Shown piece by piece: positions 1 through 9,771 of a DNA stretch of 64,000 nt. Each line of letters starts with the position of its first letter. Within the stretch, counting starts at the first letter, position 1. Position numbers and translations under genes: made by a program. Under the pieces are notes generated by a model. The model saw only the letters and a list, made by a program, of their open reading frames with translations, made no database searches and was not told the origin of the DNA. Source of the stretch: Cohnella faecalis (GTDB lineage: Bacteria > Bacillota > Bacilli > Paenibacillales > Paenibacillaceae); NCBI RefSeq assembly GCF_003570905.1, contig NZ_QXJM01000049.1:1-64000 (forward strand). The letters run 5' to 3'.

Positions 1-509
1 TTGGAGCGTTCAGCCTCTTTTGGACGGTGGCACCTCTCCGATTGGCGGATGACTTCGGAATGAGCCAGCAAGGCATTGCGTGGTTTGCTTTAGCGGGAGT
101 GGGAGGCGCAATAGCGGCGCCGATTGCCGGAAGATTAGCGGATAAAGGCTGGAGCGGGTTTTTGACCGGGCTGGCTATGATTGTTGCCGTCTTGTCCTTT
201 TTGTTGACCTATCTTTTCAAGGTCATTCGACAACGTCTCTCGCGCTGCTCGTTATTGCCGCTATTACGCTGGATATGGCCGTATCGGAAATCTGGTGCTC
301 GGACAGCGTGCGATTTACTCTTTGGGAGTGAAGCAAGAGGTCGTCTGAACGGGCTTTTCATGTCCATCTTTTTCATTGGCGGAGCCATCGGGTCGTCTTT
401 GGGCGGTTGGTCCTATGCCCATGGCGGCTGGAGTCTCGCTTCTCTAATTGGAATTGTTATGCCGCTTGCAGCTTTGCTTTATTTTTTCACCGAAAAAAAG
501 AAGGTTTGA
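1..509 (+). pseudogene. MFS transporter, C-terminal part, frameshifted and cut by the window edge
   Basis: This is the C-terminal half of a major facilitator superfamily permease. The frame is open from base 3, so the gene begins upstream of the window. Membrane segments such as GIAWFALAGVGGAIAAPIAG and FFIGGAIGSSLGGWSYAHGG are visible, and the sequence resembles the last helices of drug/sugar-exporter MFS proteins. The conserved middle (..LALLVIAAITLDMAVS / GNLVLGQRAIYSLG / SEARGRLNGLF..) is read only by passing through all three frames, with shifts near 225, 285 and 324, after which the original frame returns to the stop at 507-509. That is either real decay or three missing bases in the assembly. 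Substrate unknown. Confidence 0.75.
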
Positions 510-618
510 TTTTTCGAACTTTGGGAGGCAGCGTTAAGCAGGCGTGTTTTGTGCTGAGGTAATGATTTAATTTCTTTTATGGGGATGTGCCGGCAATAAT
601 TAGCATTAATGTGAGGGA

Positions 619-1602
619 GCGCTCGATTGCACTTTTGGCCGAATGTACGGTACCTCGTCCCACTGTTGCGCGCTCGACTGCACTTCCCGCCGAATGTACG
701 TTACCTCGTCCTACTGTTGCGCGCTCGACTACACTTCCCGCCGAATGTACGGTACCTCATCCCACTGTTGCGCGCTCGACCGTACTTCCCGCCGAATGTA
801 CGGTACCTCGTCCCACTGATGCGCGCTCGACCGCACTTCTCGCCGAATGTACGGTACCTCATCCCACTGATGCGCGCTCGACCGCACTTTTGGCCGAATG
901 TACGGTACCTCATCCCACTGATGCGCGTTCGATCACACTTTCGGCCGAATGTACGGTACCTCGTCCCACTGATGCGCTCTCGACCACACATCCCGCCGAA
1001 TGTATGGTACCTCGTCCCACTGTTGCGCGCTCGATCGCACTTTTGGCCGAATGTACGGTACCTCGTCCCACTGTTGCGCTCTCGACCGCACTTCTCGCCG
1101 AATATATGGTACCTCGTCCCACTGTTGCGCTCTCGACTACACTTCCGCCGAATGTACGGTACCTCGTCCCACTGCTGCACTCTCGATTGCACTTTTGGCC
1201 GAATGTACGGTACCTCGTCCCACTGTTGCGCTCTCGATTGCACTTTTGGTCGAATGTACGGTACCTCATCCCACTGTTGTGCTCTCGATCGCACTTTTGG
1301 CCGAATGTACGGTACCTCGTCCCACTGTTGTGCTCTCGATCGGACTTCCCGCCGAATGTATGGTACCTCGTCCCACTATTGCGCTCTCGACCGTACTTCC
1401 CGCCGAATGTACGTTACCTCGTCCCACTGTGTGTGCTCTCGATTGGACTTCCCGCCGAATGTATGGTACCTCGTCCCACTGTTGCGCGCTCGACTGCACT
1501 TCCCGCCGAATGTACGGTACCTCATCCCACTGTTGCGCGCTCGACTGCACTTCCCGCCGAATGTATGGTACCTCGTCCCACTGTTGCGCGCTTGACCGCA
1601 CT
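619..1602. repeat. Tandem array A, about 19 units of 51 bp
   Basis: The unit contains the core GGTACCTCGTCCCACTGTTG followed by GCGCGCTCGAC, TGCACTTCCC and GCCGAATGTAC. Units follow each other with no spacer and differ at a few positions (TGTTG/TGATG, GCGCGC/GCGCTC, CTTCCC/CTTTTGG). One unit lacks a base near 1146 and one gains a base near 1430; otherwise the period is exactly 51. Because 51 is divisible by 3, long open frames appear on both strands, but none has a ribosome site or non-repeat protein sequence. The array fills the space between the MFS remnant and the oxidoreductase gene. Confidence 0.95.
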
Positions 1603-1745
1603 ATAAAGGGTCTTTACAGACCTTCCGGGACGGGGACAGCCTCGGCTCTGACCCCCCTCCATTTTCCAAACCCATACTTTAGTATCTTTATGCCATCCAT
1701 GAACTGCACATATACTAATTGCAAACGAAGACACGGAGGAAGCTT

Positions 1746-2731
1746 ATGAGAGCAATGGTATGCACCAAATACGGATCGCCCGAAGTTCTTCAGCTCAAAG
1801 AGGTGGAAAAACCGACGCCCAAGGACAAGGAAGTATCCATCCGAATATACGCGACAACGGTGACGGCGGGCGACTGCCGAATTCGCGGCATGAATCCGCC
1901 TCCGATGTTCAAGCTCCCTATGAGAATCGTGCTGGGCTTCAGAAAACCCAAAAAAGAAATTCTCGGAATTGAATTGGCCGGTGAAGTCGAAGAGGTTGGC
2001 AAAGAGGTGACCCGATTTCGCAAAGGCGACCTGATTTTCGGATCAACCGGATTTGGATTCGGCACTTATGCCGAATACATTTGTCTGTCGGAAGATACGG
2101 CGCTGGCAATCAAACCGGCCAATATGACCTATGAGGAAGCCGCAGCCCTTCCTGTCGGGGGAGTCACGGCCTTGCATTTTCTTAGGAAAGCAAATATCCG
2201 AAGCGGACAAAAAGTGCTCATTTACGGCGCCTCCGGAAGCGTAGGTACTTATGCGGTACAGCTCGCCAAGCACTTCGGAGCGGAAGTGACCGGAATATGC
2301 AGCACCGCGAACGTAGAATTGGCAAGATCGCTGGGAGCCGACAAAGTCATCGATTACACGAAAGAGGACTTCTCTCGAAACGGCGAAACTTACGATATTA
2401 TTTTTGACACTGTGGCAAAAGCTCATTTTCAGCTTGCAAAAAATCGTTGAAGAAGCAAGGCTTCTATCTCTTGGCCGTTATGGAGCTGTCGCACGTTGTT
2501 CGAGGGTTGTGGATGTCAATGACGAGCGGCAAAAAAGTCATATCCGGGGCGTCCAACGAGAGATCGGAAGATTTGGTTTTCCTCGCAGAGCTTATGGAGG
2601 CGGGAAAAATAAAGCCGGTTATCGATAGGCGCTATCCGCTGGAGCAAATTCCCGAGGCTCACAGCTACGTGGACAGAGGGCATAAGAAGGGGAATGTCGT
2701 CATCACGGTGGAGCATCGCAACAAAATTTAA
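1746..2731 (+). pseudogene. Zinc-type alcohol dehydrogenase / quinone oxidoreductase family protein, one frameshift
   Basis: MDR-superfamily NAD(P)H-dependent oxidoreductase of about 328 residues. The start at 1746 follows GGAGGA at 1735-1740. The N-terminal GroES-like domain ends with a typical [14 protein letters not shown]. The nucleotide-binding motif [20 protein letters not shown] lies in the middle, followed by [14 protein letters not shown], and the C-terminal part includes MEAGKIKPVIDRRYPLEQIP. No zinc ligands of the catalytic type are evident, which fits the quinone-reductase branch. The frame breaks after IIFDTV: adding one G to GTGG near 2413 gives V-G-K-S-S-F-S and joins the two halves exactly. 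Substrate cannot be deduced. Likely functional if the shift is a sequencing error. Confidence 0.85.
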
Positions 2732-2749
2732 CCATTTTCAACTATACAA

Positions 2750-2779
2750 TTGACACTGGATATTATTGTATAGTATATT
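2750..2779 (+). promoter_or_regulatory. Candidate sigma-A promoter for the ATP-grasp gene
   Basis: TTGACA at 2750-2755 is followed after 18 bases by TATATT at 2774-2779 in a very AT-rich stretch, about 58 bases before the start codon of the ATP-grasp gene. The -35 box is perfect and the -10 box is one base from consensus. Confidence 0.5.
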
Positions 2780-2836
2780 CACTCCAATACTTATTGTAAT
2801 AATTACGATTATGACAACGGTTATTGGAGGTTTTCG

Positions 2837-4040
2837 ATGGCGCATCTTTTAATGATCGAAAGTTGGGTAGGAGCGAGCGGCAACCTGTTGCCGCCTCTCC
2901 TTCATTCGCTTGGACACACCTATACTTTCGTTACCCGCAAGCCCGAGCATTACCAAAGCGCGCACAGCACGGAGAAGCATCCGGTGGTACGGTATGCCGA
3001 CTCGGTGCTCGTCGCGGAAACGAATGACAGCGCTGGCTTGATTAAGCTTCTGCAGCCGTATCGTTTTGACGGAGTCATTACGGTCTGCGATTACTACATC
3101 GAGATCGCGAGAGAGGTAGCCAAAGCCTTTAGCCTCCCTTGTCCTTTTCCGGATGAAGTGAAAACCGTACGGCAAAAGCATCTCATGCGCCAAGCGCTTG
3201 ACCGGGCTGGTCTTGCCAACCCGAGCTATCGTCTCGCGCATAGCCTGCCCGAAGCGGAAGAAGCGGCTGCTGCGATCGGCTATCCGTTAGTGTTAAAGCC
3301 GGTTGATCTGGCATCCAGCGCATTTGTTAGCCTCATTCGCAATGAGAAGGAATTGCAAGACGGTTACGAGGCTCTGGAAGCTTTTCCGCTTAACTTCCGA
3401 GATCAGGAAAGAGACTGCACTTATCTCCTTGAGGAATATATGAGCGGAGAGGAGGTTAGCGTAGAGAGCGTCTCTTATTATGGCGAGACCGCCGTGCTGG
3501 GCGTTACGGACAAATCCGTTACGGGGACTCCTTATTTCATCGAAAACGGTCACATGTTCCCGGCAAAGCTGAGCGATGAAGCACGCACCGAGGTTACGCA
3601 ATTTGTCCGGGACGCGCTGAAAGCCGTCGGCTTTGATCATGGCATTGCCATACGGAAGTGAAGCTTACCGCGGAGGGTCCCCGGATCGTCGAAATCAATC
3701 CAAGAACGGCCGGAAATTATATTGTGAGCTTATCCAACGAGTTACGTGTGTCGATTTGCTCCAAGCGTTTGTCGAACTTTCCTTAGGCAAAAAACCAACT
3801 ATCGCAACAAAGGACGACGGTATGGCCAGCGCGGCGGTTATGTTTCTCGTTCCCCCCGCAAAGCGGTACCCTTGCCCGCATTCAGGGGCTTGAATCGCTC
3901 GAGTCATACGGGAGAAGCGCCGTGCTGACCCGGGGATGTTGGGGACGATCTTCGTCTTGATTCGCAACAAAAAAGGTGAGGGGACGTCGCTTCAAACCGA
4001 TTTTTGCGAAAAGGACGACGCCGGTGAGAACGATTATTAA
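2837..4040 (+). pseudogene. ATP-grasp domain protein, multiple frameshifts
   Basis: Member of the ATP-grasp ligase superfamily (carboxylate-amine/thiol ligases), about 400 residues if repaired. The start at 2837 has GGAGG at 2826-2830. The first 270 residues are in one frame, including the ATP-binding segments AAIGYPLVLKPVDLASSAFV and YLLEEYMSGEEVSVESVSY. The catalytic metal-binding segment IVEINPRTAGNYIV is read in a second frame, DLLQAFVELSLGKKP in a third, and GTLARIQGLESLESYG in yet another. Shifts lie near 3648, 3724, 3861, 3934 and 3955, and each is repaired by one added base. The end at 4040 is the stop in the last plausible frame. Similar proteins act in peptide, siderophore or antibiotic biosynthesis; the substrate is not evident here. 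Confidence 0.7.
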
Positions 4041-4110
4041 CTAAGAGAGTTGTTCTTTTTGCCTTGCAATTTCGTTTGATCTCGGGGTTGTTTGTATTAT
4101 ATTGAACATA

Positions 4111-4124
4111 AGATAGCGCTATCT
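4111..4124. promoter_or_regulatory. Perfect 14-bp palindrome upstream of ferredoxin
   Basis: AGATAGCGCTATCT is a perfect inverted repeat 41 bases before the ferredoxin start and just downstream of the AT-rich stretch TTGTATTATATTG. The position fits an operator overlapping the transcription start. No regulator can be named from the sequence. Confidence 0.35.
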
Positions 4125-4162
4125 CATTCGCTATTCAGGAACCGAATCTGGGAGGTTATTGA

Positions 4163-4402
<240 letters not shown>

Positions 4403-4417
4403 TAAGATCGGATTCGG

Positions 4418-4462
4418 AGAACCCTTTCGTAGGCCACAAGGCCTATGGAAGGGTTCTTTTTT
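4418..4462 (+). terminator. Rho-independent terminator after ferredoxin
   Basis: An 18-bp stem (4418-4435 with 4440-4457, arm ending GTAGGCC/GGCCTAT) with a 4-base loop is followed by TTTTT at 4458-4462. It lies 17 bases after the ferredoxin stop. Confidence 0.9.
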
Positions 4463-4581
4463 GTCATCCTTTATGACTCCCGTCATTTTTCGTCATTTTT
4501 TTCCTATAATGCAACAAAATTTACGGGTCGTGCGGTATAATGTAAGGGGTCTGGAATGATTTTCATAGGGCGGGATAACCA

Positions 4582-6402
4582 TTGCGGGATCGAATAAAAA
4601 GGATAGCCATTTTACTTAACGTCGTATTGCTGCTTGCTGTCGGCATCGTCTATGCGAACGGCCTCTTGAAGCCGATCGATTATCTCTTTTTCGATTACAA
4701 CATGAAGAAAGCCGCGGATCACAACCCTCACGAAAGCATTATCGTAGTCGGAATAGACGAAGACTCTCTCGCTGAGCTTGGTCGATTTCCATGGGATCGA
4801 GCGGTATATCCGCCATTCCTCGATGCGATGAACCAGCCGGAGAACGAGCCGAAGGCTATCGTGTTCGATATTTTGTTCAACGAGGCTTCGGAGGACGAAG
4901 CCAGCGATGACGCCTTGGCGGAATCTTTCTCTCAGTATTCGAACATCGTTTTGCCGGTCATTGGAATTACGGAAGGCGACGTATTCGGTACGACCGTCGT
5001 TCGCCGGCACGAGCTGCTAACGGCTTATCAGCTGTCCAAGCCACTGAAAAAGTTCGCCGACCATACGCATCTGGCGAACATTAACCGCGTCATCAGCGAC
5101 GACGGCGTCATCCGCCAGACTTGGCTGAAGATCAAGACGGAGGACGGCACCGTCATTCCATCGCTCGGCTATGAAGCCGCCAAGATGTACGGGGCGGATT
5201 TGAGCAAATACGACGACATGACCGATCCGGGCAAAAAAATCGCCAAAAACACGATCACCATCGACTATCAGCTGTCAACAGCAGATTTTATGACGATTCC
5301 CTTCATCAGCGTGTTGAACGGGGAAATCGATCCGACCGTCTTCAAGGACGCCATCGTGCTCGTCGGATTCACTTCTGTCGGCGTTGGCGACGAGAGCGGT
5401 CAAGATAGCGGCATTACACCAATCGAGAAAAATATGAAGCTCGTCTACACACACGCCAACATCGTCAACCAATTGTTGAAGGGATCCGAAGTTAACTACA
5501 CTCCCAAATGGATCGAAATGCTGCTTGCCTTCACGCTTTTCTTGTTTTTCATCTGGCTGCCGTGGAGAACGAAAAACGTCGTCTCCTTCCTCGTCTTCGC
5601 AGCGTCATTAACCGCTGTCTACTTCGCGCAATTCGTTCTTTACGAATCCCAAGCAACTTCCATGAGCATCGCCAACATCGCTCTAGCCGCCATTTTGGCT
5701 TATTTGGCCAACCTGTCGCTGAAAGCTTATTCCGAGAGCGTTCAGAAGAGCTTCGTAACCCGCCAATTCGGACGATACATATCGAAGGACCTGGTCAAGC
5801 AAATCGTCGACCAGAATATCGACATCGAACTCGGCGGCGATTTGAAGGAAATTACGATTCTATTCCTTGATATTCGCGGGTTTACGCCGCTGTCGGAGAA
5901 GCTGACGCCTCCGGAGTTAGTCGATACGCTCAACACGATGTTCAACATGATCACGGAAACGACGCTGCGCAACGAAGGCACAATAGACAAATTCATCGGC
6001 GATGCCGCCATGATTTTGTTCGGAGCGCCTTTGGAGTTGAAAAACCACGAGCGGATGGCAGTCAAAACTGCCTACGAGATTCAGCAAGGCATGAACAAAA
6101 TCCGCGACAACATTATAGAGAAGTACGGCGTGGAAGTGAACGTCGGAATTGGCATTCACACGGGCAAAGTCGTCGTCGGCAATATCGGTTCTTATCTTCG
6201 GGTGGATTACACGGCCATCGGAGACAATGTCAATATCGCGGCGAGGATCGAATCGCAGACGAAGAAGGGACAGGTTCACGTCTCGGAGCAAGTCTATGAA
6301 AAGGTGAAAGAGCATTTCCTTTTCGACGAAGGCGAGGACCGGATGTTCAAAGGCAAATCCCACCCGATCAGGGTCTATGAAGTGCTTGGCGTAACGGATT
6401 AA
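4582..6402 (+). CDS. CHASE2 sensor adenylate cyclase (class III)
   Basis: Membrane-bound class III nucleotide cyclase, 606 residues. It has an N-terminal TM helix (about 8-26), an extracellular CHASE2 sensor domain (about 35-305, with VVGIDEDSLAELGRFPWDR), three TM helices (about 312-395) and a C-terminal cyclase domain (about 415-605). Metal-binding aspartates are D430 (FLDIRGFTPLSEK) and D474 (DKFIGDAAMILFG). K470 and D548 are at the positions that specify adenine, and N551 and R555 are the transition-state residues, so cAMP production is expected. The start is TTG at 4582, forced by the in-frame TAA at 4576 and supported by AGGGCGG upstream. Two TATAAT hexamers lie at 4505 and 4536. It is followed after 24 bases by a FecR protein, a pairing that suggests joint sensing outside the membrane. 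Confidence 0.9.
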   Translation: MRDRIKRIAILLNVVLLLAVGIVYANGLLKPIDYLFFDYNMKKAADHNPHESIIVVGIDEDSLAELGRFPWDRAVYPPFLDAMNQPENEPKAIVFDILFNEASEDEASDDALAESFSQYSNIVLPVIGITEGDVFGTTVVRRHELLTAYQLSKPLKKFADHTHLANINRVISDDGVIRQTWLKIKTEDGTVIPSLGYEAAKMYGADLSKYDDMTDPGKKIAKNTITIDYQLSTADFMTIPFISVLNGEIDPTVFKDAIVLVGFTSVGVGDESGQDSGITPIEKNMKLVYTHANIVNQLLKGSEVNYTPKWIEMLLAFTLFLFFIWLPWRTKNVVSFLVFAASLTAVYFAQFVLYESQATSMSIANIALAAILAYLANLSLKAYSESVQKSFVTRQFGRYISKDLVKQIVDQNIDIELGGDLKEITILFLDIRGFTPLSEKLTPPELVDTLNTMFNMITETTLRNEGTIDKFIGDAAMILFGAPLELKNHERMAVKTAYEIQQGMNKIRDNIIEKYGVEVNVGIGIHTGKVVVGNIGSYLRVDYTAIGDNVNIAARIESQTKKGQVHVSEQVYEKVKEHFLFDEGEDRMFKGKSHPIRVYEVLGVTD

Positions 6403-6426
6403 CACGAACGAAAGGAGCGGTGATTC

Positions 6427-9400
6427 GTGTCGAAAAAAAGCAGTTTGACGTTCATGGCGTTCTTGCTTGTCGCGATTCCTTTTTTAGGAGTATTTGCCCG
6501 CGATACTTACGCTGCGACATCGAGAGTCGGCATTATTAAAGAGCTGACCGGAACCGTCGAGGTGAAAAAGTCGGGCGGCACGAAGCAGTTCAAAGCTTAC
6601 AAGAAGATGAGTCTGAACGAAGGAGATGTTCTGACCGTCGGTCCGAAGAGCTCGGCCGTTCTGCAGTTTTCGAACGGTTCGTCCGAGGACGATCGGGTTA
6701 CGGCCGGCGCAGGTTCCACGCTGACGTTCTCGAAGCTGACCGATCGAGGCGGCACAACGACCAAGATCAGCCTGCTGAGCGGAACGACCTGGTCCGAAAT
6801 CAAATCGATCAAGAGCAAGGACGACGCCTTCACGATCGAGACGCCGACGGCGATCATGGGCGTCCGCGGCACGCATTTGTTTGCGACCGTCGACCCGCTG
6901 TCGGGAAGCACGCTGACGATGGTGGCATCGGGGTTCGCTAACGTCGCCAAAAAGACGAACGGTTCCGCCCGGCCAAACGGCGGAAATCCGACGACAACGA
7001 TCTATCCGACGCAGCAAATTATCGTCGACGTTCAAGGATCTTCGCAGGAAATGGACGACTCGGTTACTTTTCTGGATGTCGATGAAATTATCAACCATGC
7101 GTCTCCAGAAGTGATCGAGCAATTTATCAGAAATAAAGCCCAGATCGATAAGGAAAACGAAGAGCTCATCAAGAAGAAAAAAGCGGATCTGGAAAGCTTG
7201 CTCAATCGGACGCCGGGCTTGAATGTAGGCTCTCCCGAAGAGCTCGACAAGCTCATGAAAAATGTGAGCAACCTGATCGGCGCGCTTGCCAAGGATGCCA
7301 TCGATAAAGGCAAGTTGACAGCTGCGGATATCGAACGTCTTGCCAAGGAAGCCGGCACATCGATCGATTTACGGAATACGGAGCTGGAGCTTTCCAAGCT
7401 GGAGCAGGACAAGCTTAACAAAGAGAAAGAAAAGCTCGCCGAGCTTCAGAAGAAGAAGCAGGAAGAAGCCAAAAAAGAGAAAGAAAAGCTGAACGAACAA
7501 GTTCAAGCGGCGCTGGAAGCGCAGCGGCGGGCGCAGGAAGCGGCGAATAAAGCCGCCGAAAGCGAAATAAAAAAGAAAGCGCTGGAGGAGTACGAGCGCC
7601 AGCTTTCGGAGCTTGAGAAGAAGCGGCTGGAGCAAGACAGGCAAACGAACGGGGAAGTCGTGCCTTCTCCGACGACAGGAACGGGCAGCGGTACGGGGAA
7701 CGGCGGTTCATCGGCTTTCTACGGGATCAAGTACAATATTATAGGCAGCGGAACGGCCAACGAGTGGGTCAAAGCTCTTCCTTTCGGAGCGCTGCAGTCC
7801 GACTATTCGCTTGAAGTGCCTTTCGGTGCCATTTACGCAGTCGTATCGCCGCGTTTGAACGCGACGACGACCGTGTCGACCGTTCGTTACTCGGAAGACG
7901 GCGGCGAAAGCGAAATGTCTTACTATGCGACTTTTGACGAGACGATGGGCGGCTACATTGTTCCTCTTATATTCGAACATACCTATATTGCCATTTCGGG
8001 GATAAAAGCGGACAATTCGTCCGTCTTCGTCGGAGTAGCCCTTACGAAACGCGATCAGCCGGAGGGGCTGGCATCGTCTAGTCAACAATACAATGAGCTC
8101 AGCGGATCGGGAATCACTTGGAACCCGTTCGAGTGGGAATACGGGTACGGAGGCATTTTCGGAGCAAGGGTGCCGTCGGAGAGCACCGACTTGAAGTGGA
8201 CCTTGCAGCTCACCGGAGGCGCGGTCAAGGCGGTCGTTAAACAAATTACGTATTCCGGTTCGGAAACGGAAGTGCTTTCTCCGGTAACGATGATGTCAAA
8301 CGTTGAGACACTTTTCACGATTTCAAGCAAATACGATTATTTCCTGGTCGAATTATTCGACGCGAATAATCACCAAGTCGGACATCCGATCATCTATTGG
8401 CTCATTGACGACGATATCGTATTCGGGGAGGATGACCATCCTTTCGATTTGAAGGACAGCTCCGGGAATGCGGTAGACTATCGACTCGGCAATTCGGAAA
8501 GCCGGGGTTTCCAAGCTAGAGTGGATGCATCCGTCAACGAGCTTCGATTCTATTCGGCGGAAGGCACCGATTTAACGCTGGAGAAGGCCATCGTGTTCGA
8601 AGAATCCGACTACAATTCGGACGAGTATTACCCGAATAATGCGGGAGTCATTACGGTCCCGCTGACGAACGAATCGACGAGCCTAATGGTCGAGATGAAA
8701 GATATTGGCGGCGGCTCTCATTATTATGATCTGATCGTACATCGCTACGATCTTCCTCAAGGAGTTGCCGATTGGCATTTGATAGACGATCTGGACGAGG
8801 AAATGATCTGGGAACAGGCCCGAAATCTTCCGTCAGGATCGCCGAAGCGCTTCGTCGCATCGGTAAGCGGCGACTCTAGCTGGACAGATCTTCATTTCGA
8901 TCCGACGAGTGGAAGCGAGCTGAAGCTTTACGACTCTTACGGCGAGCTTGTCAAGACGTTCACGGCAGAGGAACCGGAGTACAGGGTTGAATTCAACGGC
9001 AACGGCTATTATCGGTTCAAGCTAATGAATGGAACGAAGGCAACGGAATTCGTTATCGAAAGAGGATTCGTTTCTTCTCAGTTGGACGAGAATGAATTTT
9101 TGATAAACCAGGCTGGCAATGAGCGGGTTACCATTCCTACCTATAATTACGAAGGAGACGATTTCGAGAAAGGTTTTGCCGTTGTAACGGACGATATCGC
9201 AAATCCGATCATGTTCGCGCTCGACTCCGACTTCGGCGATATCGAGCTTCGAACGGATAACTCTGCGGTTCACATTTCGGAACCGGACGGAGACGGCTAT
9301 CGAACCTTGAATTTCTCCGAGCCTGGCACTTACGATGTGTCGGTAGAGGTACACAGTCCGCTCGACTATTCGGACGCAACAAAATATTTGCTAACCGTTT

Positions 9401-9741
9401 ATTATGGCAGCGTACCGGCCGCTATCGATCTGACGCCGTCCCAGATTGCCTATGCGGGCGGCACCGTGAATTCGGTAACCTATCTTGGAAGCTACACCTA
9501 CCAGATCAACATGACGCAGGGACTAACCCAGAACCCGTTCGTTGACTTGACTCTTTCATTTAGCGGGACGATTAAAGGCTTTTCTTCCGATGACGGGATG
9601 ACGGCATCGCAAGCGGGAGCTGCCTATATTTTGTATGGCGTACAAGCCGGCGCCTCCAAATCTATTTACCTTACGGTAGAGAATGGAACCGGACATCGAA
9701 TTACCTATGTACTCATTTTCCAAGTCGGCTTCCCGTTGTAG
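6427..9741 (+). CDS. Secreted FecR-domain protein with coiled coil and beta-sandwich repeats
   Basis: Exported protein of 1104 residues, starting with GTG after AAAGGAGCGG. The signal peptide covers about residues 1-30 (cut after TYA). A FecR domain (about 35-160) shows the family ending FTIETPTAIMGVRGTHL. A Lys/Glu-rich coiled coil follows (about 235-410), then a Gly/Ser/Thr linker (TGTGSGTGNGGSS) and a C-terminal region rich in beta-strands, probably several cadherin-like/Ig-like domains. The last domain resembles the bacterial cadherin-like beta-sandwich family (ends ITYVLIFQV). No LPXTG, SLH or lipobox is present. The N-terminal 150 residues are closely similar to those of the giant protein downstream, so the two are paralogues. 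FecR domains in other phyla transmit signals to sigma factors; here the likely partner is the upstream cyclase, which is inference. Confidence 0.85.
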   Translation: MSKKSSLTFMAFLLVAIPFLGVFARDTYAATSRVGIIKELTGTVEVKKSGGTKQFKAYKKMSLNEGDVLTVGPKSSAVLQFSNGSSEDDRVTAGAGSTLTFSKLTDRGGTTTKISLLSGTTWSEIKSIKSKDDAFTIETPTAIMGVRGTHLFATVDPLSGSTLTMVASGFANVAKKTNGSARPNGGNPTTTIYPTQQIIVDVQGSSQEMDDSVTFLDVDEIINHASPEVIEQFIRNKAQIDKENEELIKKKKADLESLLNRTPGLNVGSPEELDKLMKNVSNLIGALAKDAIDKGKLTAADIERLAKEAGTSIDLRNTELELSKLEQDKLNKEKEKLAELQKKKQEEAKKEKEKLNEQVQAALEAQRRAQEAANKAAESEIKKKALEEYERQLSELEKKRLEQDRQTNGEVVPSPTTGTGSGTGNGGSSAFYGIKYNIIGSGTANEWVKALPFGALQSDYSLEVPFGAIYAVVSPRLNATTTVSTVRYSEDGGESEMSYYATFDETMGGYIVPLIFEHTYIAISGIKADNSSVFVGVALTKRDQPEGLASSSQQYNELSGSGITWNPFEWEYGYGGIFGARVPSESTDLKWTLQLTGGAVKAVVKQITYSGSETEVLSPVTMMSNVETLFTISSKYDYFLVELFDANNHQVGHPIIYWLIDDDIVFGEDDHPFDLKDSSGNAVDYRLGNSESRGFQARVDASVNELRFYSAEGTDLTLEKAIVFEESDYNSDEYYPNNAGVITVPLTNESTSLMVEMKDIGGGSHYYDLIVHRYDLPQGVADWHLIDDLDEEMIWEQARNLPSGSPKRFVASVSGDSSWTDLHFDPTSGSELKLYDSYGELVKTFTAEEPEYRVEFNGNGYYRFKLMNGTKATEFVIERGFVSSQLDENEFLINQAGNERVTIPTYNYEGDDFEKGFAVVTDDIANPIMFALDSDFGDIELRTDNSAVHISEPDGDGYRTLNFSEPGTYDVSVEVHSPLDYSDATKYLLTVYYGSVPAAIDLTPSQIAYAGGTVNSVTYLGSYTYQINMTQGLTQNPFVDLTLSFSGTIKGFSSDDGMTASQAGAAYILYGVQAGASKSIYLTVENGTGHRITYVLIFQVGFPL

Positions 9742-9771
9742 AAAAAAAGTAGGAGAAGGAGAATTGATTCC

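Noticed and set aside
587-1749. Long open frames (up to 339 residues) over array A on both strands
   Set aside because: They are made wholly of 17-residue repeats because 51 bp is a multiple of three. They have no ribosome sites, and several frames are open at once.
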